Shown one piece after another: positions 51,012 to 58,225 of a stretch of 64,000 nucleotides of DNA. Position 1 is the stretch's first letter. The number at the start of each line of letters is the position of its first letter. Under the pieces are notes generated by a model. The model was not told the DNA's origin. It saw nothing but the letters and a program-made list of their open reading frames with translations, and did not search any database. Source of the stretch: Aeolococcus sp035552595 (GTDB lineage: Bacteria > Chloroflexota > Dormibacteria > Aeolococcales > Aeolococcaceae); NCBI GenBank assembly GCA_035552595.1, contig DASZKZ010000032.1, forward strand, positions 1 to 64,000, given 5' to 3'. The position numbers and the translations under genes were made by a program.

Positions 51012-52156
51012 CGCAACCGACCCAGCGTGGCCCTGTAGGCATCGAGGTTGCGACAGAGCTCGCCGATGGAATCGCCACCGAACTTCTCGAGCACGGCCTC
51101 GGCGAGGACCAGGGCGAGCATGGCCTCTGCCACCACCGCTCCCGCCGGCACCACGCAGATGTCGCTGCGTTCGTAGTGGGCGTTGGTCTCCTCGCCGGTG
51201 TGGACGTCGACGCTGCGCAGCGGCGAGAGCAGCGTCGAGATCGGTTTGAAGTGCACCCGTGTCCAGATGTCCTCGCCGTTGCTGACGCCCCCCGAGAGGC
51301 CTCCCTGGCGGTTGCTGAGGTGATGGAAGCCACGCTCCGGCGTGTACGCGGGCCGGTCGTGAACGGCCGACCCGGGGCTGGCGGCGGCGGCGAGCGCATC
51401 GCCGAGCTCGACTCCCTTGACCGAGGGGATGCTGCACATGGCCTGTGCGATGCGGCCGTCGAGGCGCCTGTCCCATTGCGCGTACGTGCCAAGGCCGGCC
51501 ACAACGTGGTGGCCGGCGATGACAGCGGTGCCGCCGAGCGTGTCGCCCGCAGCGCGCGCCGCATCGATGGCCTCGACCATGCGCGCCCCCGCCACGGGAT
51601 CGGCGCAGCGCACCGGCGATCCCTCCACATCCTCCCCGTCCGCGCCCGGCTCGGCGACGACGTCACCGATCCGCACCACACGCGAGCTGACCGACGTGCC
51701 GATGGCGGCGAGCAGGGCCCTGGCGACAGCGCCGGCGGCGACGCGTGCCGCCGTCTCTCGCGCCGAGGCGCGCTCCAGGACGTCGCGAGCGTCGTCGAGG
51801 TCGTACTTGAGCATGCCCGCCAGATCGGCGTGGCCGGGACGGACGCGGGTGACCGCCTTCTTGGTGAAACCCTCGGCGTCGATCTGCATGGGACCCTGCC
51901 AGTTGTCCCAGTCTCGGTTGACGACGGTGAGGGCGATCGGGGAGCCCAGGGTGCGTCCTCCGCGCACCCCGGCGCTGATGGTGGCCCGGTCGGTCTCGAT
52001 CTGCTGCCGCTTGCCGCGTCCGTGGCCGCCCTGGCGGCGGCGCAGGTCCGGGTCGAGGTCGCGGGCGGCGTCGAGCTGCAGACCGGCCGGGATCCCGTCC
52101 ACGATCACAGTCAGCTGCGGCCCGTGCGATTCACCCGCCGTCAGGAATCTCAGCAT
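51008..52156 (-). CDS. aroC: Chorismate synthase
   Basis: AroC makes chorismate from EPSP using reduced FMN. The 382-residue enzyme starts MLRFLTAGESHGPQL, has RRQGGHGRGKRQQIE, RVRPGHADLAGMLKYD and the C-terminal SGGVSNGEDIWTRVHFKPISTL. The ATG lies 6 nt from a TAGAAT box, suggesting a leaderless transcript that starts the aroC-aroKB-aroQ-efp array. Confidence 0.97.
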   Translation of the reverse strand: MLRFLTAGESHGPQLTVIVDGIPAGLQLDAARDLDPDLRRRQGGHGRGKRQQIETDRATISAGVRGGRTLGSPIALTVVNRDWDNWQGPMQIDAEGFTKKAVTRVRPGHADLAGMLKYDLDDARDVLERASARETAARVAAGAVARALLAAIGTSVSSRVVRIGDVVAEPGADGEDVEGSPVRCADPVAGARMVEAIDAARAAGDTLGGTAVIAGHHVVAGLGTYAQWDRRLDGRIAQAMCSIPSVKGVELGDALAAAASPGSAVHDRPAYTPERGFHHLSNRQGGLSGGVSNGEDIWTRVHFKPISTLLSPLRSVDVHTGEETNAHYERSDICVVPAGAVVAEAMLALVLAEAVLEKFGGDSIGELCRNLDAYRATLGRLR

Positions 52157-52162
52157 GCGCCG

Positions 52163-52168
52163 ATTCTA
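52163..52168 (-). promoter_or_regulatory. TAGAAT -10 box, leaderless-type, for aroC
   Basis: TAGAAT then CGGCGC then the aroC ATG: the same 6-nt spacing as at dinG. It would start the aro-efp-nusB segment, although a 48-bp gap after the prepilin peptidase gene does not exclude read-through. Confidence 0.5.
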
Positions 52169-52204
52169 GGAGGGCCCCGGAATTCCGCCTCCCGACGGTG
52201 CGCC

Positions 52205-52957
52205 TCAGAGACCACGGAAGAGGATCAGGGTGGCCCCGATGCAGAGGAAGGGCCCGAAGGGGATGGGGTCCTTGAGACCGCGCAGGCGCAGGACCAGGAG
52301 CACCAGGGCCACCAGCCCGCCCAGGAAGATGCCGTAGATCACGGCGTACAGGGCGGCGAGGTGGTTGAGATCGAACCCGATCCCACAGACCGTCCCCACC
52401 AAGGCGCCCAGCTTGGCATCACCGAGTCCGATGCCCCCGCGCGACACCACGTTCATGATCAGGAAGAAGCCGCCGATGGCGACGCCCCCGACCAGAGCCA
52501 TCTCGATGGTGAGCCCGGGCGATACCAGGGAGAGGACCACCGCCAGCACCAGCGCCGGGTAGGTGACCCGGTTGAGGATGAGCCGGTGCTTGAGATCGAA
52601 TCCGACGATCTGTACGAAGACCGCCACCCAGACGAGGTGGATGATCAGCCCGGAGCCGAAGGGGTCGTGAGACGCGAAGGCTGCGAATCCGATGGCTCCG
52701 AGCAGAGGACACAACACCCGTTCCAGCCAGGTCCACCCGTAGCGCTCCTCCGGCCACGACTCGGCTGCCACCGGCGGCCCGCCTGCCTCGGCAGCCGCCG
52801 TCGTGGCCTCGGCCAGCTCCCGCTCGTACGCCTCGCGGTCCTCACGATCCTCGGCCTCGAGCCCCTCGACGCGCTCGAGCACGGTCGACAGCCAGCCCGC
52901 GGCGAGGCCCACCGCGGCGCCCACCGGCGCGGCGGCGACGGCGGCGATCGCGCTCAC
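52205..52957 (-). CDS. Type IV prepilin peptidase (A24 family), no zinc methylase motif
   Basis: An aspartic membrane protease that cleaves prepilin-like leader peptides. The two catalytic Asp sites are visible: VGFDLKHRLILN (about residues 119-130) and GGIGLGDAKLGALVG, the GxGD motif. Seven or so hydrophobic segments occupy residues 85-250. The N-terminal about 80 residues are a charged Glu/Arg/Ala stretch and lack the Cys pairs of the PilD N-methylation domain. No pilin genes are in the window. It overlaps aroE by 4 bp (GTGA). Confidence 0.9.
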   Translation of the reverse strand: MSAIAAVAAAPVGAAVGLAAGWLSTVLERVEGLEAEDREDREAYERELAEATTAAAEAGGPPVAAESWPEERYGWTWLERVLCPLLGAIGFAAFASHDPFGSGLIIHLVWVAVFVQIVGFDLKHRLILNRVTYPALVLAVVLSLVSPGLTIEMALVGGVAIGGFFLIMNVVSRGGIGLGDAKLGALVGTVCGIGFDLNHLAALYAVIYGIFLGGLVALVLLVLRLRGLKDPIPFGPFLCIGATLILFRGL

Positions 52958-53799
52958 GGTCCCAGCGCCTCGGCCAGGGCGCGCCGCGCCTCCGCGTACG
53001 GCGCTCGCTGACCGGTCCAGCGCTGGAAGCTGAGCATCCCCTGGTGGAGGAGCATGCCGGCGCCGTCGCAGCCACGCAGGCCCACCGCCCCGGACGCCGC
53101 CACCAGGTCGACGGGGCGGGGGCGGTAGCGCACGTCCGCGACCGTACACGACGCCTGGAGCTGCGCGGGAGAGAAGGGCAGGTCGGCGAGGCCCGCCGAG
53201 GTGGCGTTGACGACGATGTCAGCGCCGGCCACAAGCCGCTCCAGATAGTCGTTGTCCCAGAGCCCGATGGCGATGTCGCCCTCGACGCCACCGCTCGCCA
53301 GCCGGTCGGTGAGCGAGCGCACCGCGTTGATGCGGCGCCCCACCACGGTGGTGCGCTGCGCCGGCACCCGGGTGAGGGCGAGCACCACAGCCGCGCTCGC
53401 TCCGCCGGCGCCGAACACCAGCGCCCGGCTCTCGGGAACCGGCCAGAGGCTGCGCGCGCTCAGAGCCATCTCGAAACCGAGCGCGTCCGTGTTGTCGCCG
53501 AGCAGTCCGCCGTCGGCGCTCACCGTGATGGTGTTGACGGCGCCGGTACAGATGGCGTCGCCGGCCAGCTGGTCGCAGGCCGCGGCCAGCGCGAACTTGT
53601 AGGGAGTGGTGACGTTGGCACCACGCCAGCGCCCCGCCCGGAGGTCGCGGAGCACGCCGGGGAGCTGCTCCGCGCCGACGTTGAGGATCTCGTAGCTGCC
53701 GCGCAGCCCCCGGGCCCGCAGCGCGGCCTCCTGCATGGCGCGGCTCGGCGACGAGTCGATGCCCTGGCCGATCAGGCAGAGAGAGAGGGCGTCGTCCAC
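52954..53799 (-). CDS. aroE: Shikimate dehydrogenase
   Basis: AroE reduces 3-dehydroshikimate with NADPH. The 281-residue enzyme has LIGQGIDSSPSRAMQEAAL, GANVTTPYKFALAAACDQL with the catalytic Lys, GAVNTITVSADGGLLGDNTDALGF, VFGAGGASAAVVLAL and VVNATSAGL. The usual GxxIxHSxSP start is replaced by IGQGIDSSPS, a modest deviation near the shikimate-binding Ser pair. GTG 53797-53799 is the first family-consistent start; it follows the mltG stop by 1 bp. Confidence 0.92.
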   Translation of the reverse strand: MDDALSLCLIGQGIDSSPSRAMQEAALRARGLRGSYEILNVGAEQLPGVLRDLRAGRWRGANVTTPYKFALAAACDQLAGDAICTGAVNTITVSADGGLLGDNTDALGFEMALSARSLWPVPESRALVFGAGGASAAVVLALTRVPAQRTTVVGRRINAVRSLTDRLASGGVEGDIAIGLWDNDYLERLVAGADIVVNATSAGLADLPFSPAQLQASCTVADVRYRPRPVDLVAASGAVGLRGCDGAGMLLHQGMLSFQRWTGQRAPYAEARRALAEALGP

Positions 53800-53800
53800 C

Positions 53801-54841
53801 TCATGAACCGCACGGCTTGCCGAGGTACTGCGCGATCTGCTGCTCGTGCTGCTGCTCGGTGACGCTGTAGTGGTTGTGGCCGCTGCAGTCAGAGATGAAG
53901 AAGTAGTCGGGGGTGGTCGCCGGGTGGGCGGCAGCGCTGATGCTGCTGGCGCCCGGGTTGGAGATCGGCGTGGGTGGCAGACCGGGGTGGATGTAGCTGT
54001 TGTACGGCGTGTCCGTCGCCAGCTGCTGAGCGGTGAGCGTGCCACCGCTGATGCCCAGGCCGTAGATCACGGTGGAGTCCAGCTGCAGGAGCTGACCGGC
54101 GCGAAGCCGGTTGTCGACCACGCCGGCGACCAGCGGGCGATCTGTGTCGAACTTGGCCTCGCGCTCCGCGATCGACGCCACCGTCAGCGTGGAGTACAGC
54201 TGCTGGGGGCTCAGGCCCCGGAGCATGGGCATCGCCTTGTTGGCGAAGTCGGCGAGCTGCATCTGCACCACGTCGTGGGCCGTGGAATGATCAGGGATGT
54301 CGTAGGTGTCGGGGAACAGGAAACCCTCCAGGGAGGCGCCCGGGGGGCGGGCCGCCAGGAAGGGCTCGTTGAAGCTTCCGCTGCGCACCTCGGCGAGGTA
54401 CTGATCAGCGGTGATGCCCAGGCCCGCGGCGGCGATCCTGGTGGCCATCTGACCGGCGGTCAGCCCTTCGGTGAGCAGGACGTGGTGGGTGTTGACCTGG
54501 GGTGGCCCCTCCAGGCGTTGCACGATGAAGCTGGCGCTCATGGCGTTGTCGAGCACGAAGTTGCCGGCCACCAGCTTGGCGCCCAGGCCCTGGAGCCGCG
54601 CATACCAGCCGAACCAGAATGTGCTGCGCACCAGGCCGTGGGAGGCGAGGTCGCTGACCAGGGTGTCCATCGATTCGCCGTCGCGCACCGTGATGGTGAC
54701 CGGCGAGCCCGCGCCACTCGACGGAGGATCGAGCTGAGCGCGTCCGTAGACGAGCGTGGCGCCGGCGAGGACGAGCACCACCATGACGACGCCGACGATC
54801 GCGAAGATGACGCCGGAGCGTCGACGCCGCCCCCGTCTCAC
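53801..54841 (-). CDS. mltG: Endolytic murein transglycosylase MltG
   Basis: MltG cleaves nascent peptidoglycan to release glycan strands. A basic start (VRRGRRRRSG) precedes one N-terminal membrane anchor (VIFAIVGVVMVVLVLAGATLV). A LysM-like region and the YceG catalytic core follow: LEGFLFPDTYDIP, LTVASIAEREAKFDTDRPLVAGVVDNRL with the active-site Glu, DSTVIYGLG, and NSYIHPGLPPTPISNPG. Length is 346 aa. GTG 54841 overlaps ruvX by 4 bp; the ruvX-mltG-aroE order is common in high-GC bacteria. Confidence 0.95.
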   Translation of the reverse strand: MRRGRRRRSGVIFAIVGVVMVVLVLAGATLVYGRAQLDPPSSGAGSPVTITVRDGESMDTLVSDLASHGLVRSTFWFGWYARLQGLGAKLVAGNFVLDNAMSASFIVQRLEGPPQVNTHHVLLTEGLTAGQMATRIAAAGLGITADQYLAEVRSGSFNEPFLAARPPGASLEGFLFPDTYDIPDHSTAHDVVQMQLADFANKAMPMLRGLSPQQLYSTLTVASIAEREAKFDTDRPLVAGVVDNRLRAGQLLQLDSTVIYGLGISGGTLTAQQLATDTPYNSYIHPGLPPTPISNPGASSISAAAHPATTPDYFFISDCSGHNHYSVTEQQHEQQIAQYLGKPCGS

Positions 54842-55272
54842 CGGGGCATGCTTGCGATGGCGCGGGCGTCGAGCCAGCTCTGCAGGAGCAGGCTGGCGGC
54901 GACGGCGTCGACGGACCGGCGGCGCTCGGCGCGGCGGCGCCCGGCGGCGATCAGGCTGCGCTCTGCCGCGGCGGTGGTGAAACGCTCGTCCCACATCTCC
55001 ACCGGCAGGCCGGTGCGGACGTGAAGCTGGTCGGCGACCAGGCGGGCGTCGGCCGCGGACTCGCCCTCGCTGCCGTCGAGGCGGCGCGGCAGGCCCACCA
55101 CGATGCGCTCCGGGAGCCGCTCGTCGACGACCTCTTTGAGCTCGCGCCAGAGGCGGGCGACGGGGCGTCGCGGCACGGTCCGCAGCGGTGTCGCCAGGCT
55201 TCCCGTCTCGTCGCTGCCGGCCAGGCCCACACGCACCGTGCCCACGTCGACACCCAGGGCGGGCGTGGTCAC
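54838..55272 (-). CDS. ruvX: Putative Holliday junction resolvase / pre-16S nuclease RuvX (YqgF)
   Basis: A 144-residue RNase H-like nuclease implicated in 16S rRNA 5' end maturation. Motifs are LGVDVGTVRVGLAGSD, IVVGLPRRLDG and a C-terminal VDAVAASLLLQSWLD that replaces the usual DSxAA motif with DAVAA. It overlaps the baseplate-J-like gene and mltG by 4 bp each. Confidence 0.93.
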   Translation of the reverse strand: MTTPALGVDVGTVRVGLAGSDETGSLATPLRTVPRRPVARLWRELKEVVDERLPERIVVGLPRRLDGSEGESAADARLVADQLHVRTGLPVEMWDERFTTAAAERSLIAAGRRRAERRRSVDAVAASLLLQSWLDARAIASMPR

Positions 55273-56957
55273 GGGCCCGCCTGGGTCACGAAGGCCTCGT
55301 CGATCTCGATCCTGCTGGAGAAGAACGGCAGCCAGAAGAACGGGATGGGCGATTGCTTCACGACCACGCTCTGGACCCGATTGAGACGGTGCTCGATGAT
55401 GTTCTTGGCGTCACCAGGGCTGTGCCCGGTGAGCTGACCCTTGAGCGCCGTGACGTCGATCGACTCGCGTGAGAAGCTGGTGCACTGCACGCTCAGCACC
55501 ACGGTGCCGTCGTCGGCCGCCTGGGTCACCGACGGCTTGGTGCAGTTGATCGCGCTGGTCGCCAGGGTGTCGCCCTGGGCGACCTGCTTCTGGAGATCGG
55601 CCGCGACGACGGTTTCGACGTCCCCGGGGTTGTAGGTGGCAGCCTTGCCGTGGCAGGCGACGGTGATCTGCGCGGTCGCGACGACGGCGTTGACCGCCGG
55701 CAGCGGGGGGGTGACGGTGCAGGCCACGCTGACGCCATTGCCCCCCGGGTCCTTGGCCATCACCTTGCCGGCGGCCTTGGTCTGCATGTCCTGGTTGGCC
55801 TGGGTGGTCAGCGCCTGCTGGCTCTGGGTGGCCTGGGCGGTCCAGCCGCTCAGGTCGGTCTGGCTGGCGACCGTGTTGGTCTTGGCGTCCGCTCCGCCGG
55901 TGGCGGCGGCGGGATTGGTCTCGGTGAGCTCGCCGGCCGTGCATCCGGGGAACGGTGGATTGGGCGGGGCGGGACACGGATCCTGCGGCCATTTGGTGAT
56001 CGTGTTGGCGGCGACGTTTCCCTTGGCCTCGGGCGTCCCGTCCGCCACCGCGACGGAGCTGCCCGCGCCCGGCGGGCAGTTCGACGGAGGGGTGCCGTTG
56101 GGTCCGACGCACACCGGAGTGTCCTGGGTGGCGTAGAACCGGATCGGGGGGTTGTCCTGGGTGTCGAACTCGCTCCCTTTGGTCACCGTGAACTGGGCGC
56201 CGATGGGGATCGTGGTGGAGAACACGATGGTCGCTGTCGCCGCCGCCGCCGGCACGGGCTGCTTCCCCGTCGGGGTGGCGGTGAACTGCGCCGACTGGTC
56301 GCTGGTCACCACCGTGGTGACGATGTGGTCCGGCTGGCCGGCGCTGCCGGGGTCGGTGCTGCCCTGGATGGTGGGGTTGGCGCTGAGCGGAGTTCCCGCC
56401 AGCGTGATCGTCACCTTCGCCGAGGGTGCCACCACCAGGAAGAGGAGGATCCCGAGCACGGCCAGGCCGGCAGCGATGAAGTAGAGAGGACGGCGACGCC
56501 CGGCCAGGCGGTTGGCGGCGCCGCCGGCAGAGGTGCCTGCCCCGGTCGCGCGCGGCGGCGGGGGCGGCGGGGGGGGCGACCCGAATGGCCCCACGCCTGC
56601 CGCCCCGGCTCCCGCTCCCGCTCCCGCGAACGCTGCGGCGGCACCGGCCACCGGGGCGCCCTCGTCGGAGTGGGGCCGCACCGTCTGGATACCGCGCTCG
56701 AACGCGGGCACCGAGGCGTAGGTGGGCAGCCCGCCGACGCGTGAGAGACCCTGGATGTGGGGATCGCCGCTGATCACCGACACCCGCTTGCCCGCCTGGG
56801 TCCCCAGCTGGCGGAGCAGCCGGACGTTGAGGGGGGTCTGCAGGCCCATGGTGCCGGCGCCGAGGACCAGGGCCACGTCCGACTCCGCCGACTTGCGGAC
56901 CTTGTCGACCAGATCGACGATCTCGTCGCTGGGCTCGGTGTAGATGACCTGGGGCAC
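55269..56957 (-). CDS. Baseplate-J-like single-pass membrane protein
   Basis: A 562-residue protein in three parts. The N-terminal cytoplasmic domain (about 1-90) reads YTEPSDEIVDLVDKVRKS, LVLGAGTM and VSVISGDPHIQGL. A Gly/Ala/Pro linker with a run of eight prolines follows. A membrane helix (about 157-178) precedes a large external region with strands resembling baseplate J/gp47-like folds and several Cys residues. Such proteins occur in Chloroflexota- and actinobacteria-like genomes but their role is not established. It lies between an FtsA-like gene (2-bp gap) and ruvX, suggesting an envelope-associated function. The family label is tentative. Confidence 0.6.
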   Translation of the reverse strand: MPQVIYTEPSDEIVDLVDKVRKSAESDVALVLGAGTMGLQTPLNVRLLRQLGTQAGKRVSVISGDPHIQGLSRVGGLPTYASVPAFERGIQTVRPHSDEGAPVAGAAAAFAGAGAGAGAAGVGPFGSPPPPPPPPRATGAGTSAGGAANRLAGRRRPLYFIAAGLAVLGILLFLVVAPSAKVTITLAGTPLSANPTIQGSTDPGSAGQPDHIVTTVVTSDQSAQFTATPTGKQPVPAAAATATIVFSTTIPIGAQFTVTKGSEFDTQDNPPIRFYATQDTPVCVGPNGTPPSNCPPGAGSSVAVADGTPEAKGNVAANTITKWPQDPCPAPPNPPFPGCTAGELTETNPAAATGGADAKTNTVASQTDLSGWTAQATQSQQALTTQANQDMQTKAAGKVMAKDPGGNGVSVACTVTPPLPAVNAVVATAQITVACHGKAATYNPGDVETVVAADLQKQVAQGDTLATSAINCTKPSVTQAADDGTVVLSVQCTSFSRESIDVTALKGQLTGHSPGDAKNIIEHRLNRVQSVVVKQSPIPFFWLPFFSSRIEIDEAFVTQAGP

Positions 56958-56959
56958 GC

Positions 56960-58225
56960 CTAGACCTTCATCGTCTTGAGGACCCGGCGCATGAGCCCTC
57001 CGAGTGGCTGATCGGCCTCGTCCTCCAGGGAGATGGCGTGGTGCGCCAGTCCCATCGGCGTGACGTCCTGGCTGCCCACGAGCAGGCCGGTGCTGTCGAA
57101 CACACGGTGGACATCCTCGGGGCCGAGGACGCGCACCGAGGGCGGATGAGCCATGGGGAGGGCGTCCGCCCAGTCCAGGGCGCTGAGCTGTTCGGCCACC
57201 TCCGGCAGCGCGGCCCCGCCTCCCGCCAGGTAGATGCTGGCGGGCAGCGCCTCTCCGCCGGCCAGCTCCTCGAGCGTCAGCGCAACCCCCTGGGCGAGCA
57301 CTTCGGCCGTCGGGGTCAGAGCCTGCCGGGCCAGCGCGCGCTGCTCGGCGGCGAGGCGGCCCTGCCCGTGGGAGAGCTTGTACCGCTCCGCCTCGCCCAT
57401 GGAGATCTGCAGCTCGCCGGCCAGCCGCTTGGTGAACGACCGCCCGCCGAGGGCGAACATTCGCGTCGCCTCGATGCCCCCGTTGCGCACCAGGGCGACG
57501 TCGGTGGTGCCGCCGCCGACATCGATGAAGACGGCGCCGCGCTCCTCGATGTCGTCGGTGTTGCAGCCGCGCGCCAGCGCGTAGGGTTCGGCGACGGTCG
57601 CCACCACCTCGAGGTCGAGCTCCTGGGCGATCGTCTGCAGGGCCCCGATGTGGTGCAGCGGGGCGAAGGTGTTGAAGACGGTGATGTCGACGACGTTGCC
57701 CTGGAAGTCGACGGGATTGCTGACCGCGTACCCGTCGATGCGCACCGAGGTGATGGTGCTGTGCACCAGCTTGACGTTGACCTCGGCGACCCCGAGCTCG
57801 TGCGACATCTGCCGCACCGCCTCCTTGAGGGCACGACGCTGGACCGCCTGCAGCGCCGCGGCGAGGTCGGCCTGGGTGATCCGTGCCTGGGGCTGGGGGC
57901 GCGGCATGGTCATGGTGGTGCTGAAGCCCCGCACCTGCTCACCGGCGATGCCCATGACCGCCTGGCCGGGGACGATCTCGCACATGTCCTCGGCCTCGGT
58001 GAGGGCGCGATCGCAATTGTCGATCACCGACTGGATGTCGGCCACAGCTCCCCCGTGCATGTCGGTGAGCTGCTGGCGGATGCGCGACGCGCCGATGACG
58101 ATACCCTTGTCCTCCTCGCGCTTGACCACCAGCGCCTTGACGAACTCGGTGCCGATGTCGAGGACTGTGTAGTGCGTGTTGAACTCGGCGCGGCGGCGCA
58201 GCAGCGAGAACTTGCGCTTGCTCAC
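56960..58225 (-). CDS. FtsA-like actin-fold protein
   Basis: A 421-residue actin/Hsp70-fold ATPase of the FtsA/PilM group. The phosphate-1 loop is TVLDIGTEFVKALVV (about 20-34), an SHS2-type inserted segment follows, then phosphate-2 FIDVGGGTTDVALVRNG and the adenosine motif YLAGGGAALP. A basic amphipathic C-terminus (GLMRRVLKTMKV) resembles the FtsA membrane-targeting helix. No ftsZ, ftsQ or pilN is adjacent, so division versus pilus/other scaffold roles remain open. It overlaps the alaS stop by 4 bp. Confidence 0.8.
   Translation of the reverse strand: MSKRKFSLLRRRAEFNTHYTVLDIGTEFVKALVVKREEDKGIVIGASRIRQQLTDMHGGAVADIQSVIDNCDRALTEAEDMCEIVPGQAVMGIAGEQVRGFSTTMTMPRPQPQARITQADLAAALQAVQRRALKEAVRQMSHELGVAEVNVKLVHSTITSVRIDGYAVSNPVDFQGNVVDITVFNTFAPLHHIGALQTIAQELDLEVVATVAEPYALARGCNTDDIEERGAVFIDVGGGTTDVALVRNGGIEATRMFALGGRSFTKRLAGELQISMGEAERYKLSHGQGRLAAEQRALARQALTPTAEVLAQGVALTLEELAGGEALPASIYLAGGGAALPEVAEQLSALDWADALPMAHPPSVRVLGPEDVHRVFDSTGLLVGSQDVTPMGLAHHAISLEDEADQPLGGLMRRVLKTMKV

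Noticed and set aside
56563..56580. Poly-G tract as a phase-variation repeat
   Set aside because: It encodes the polyproline linker and is interrupted by other bases, so there is no evidence for slippage.
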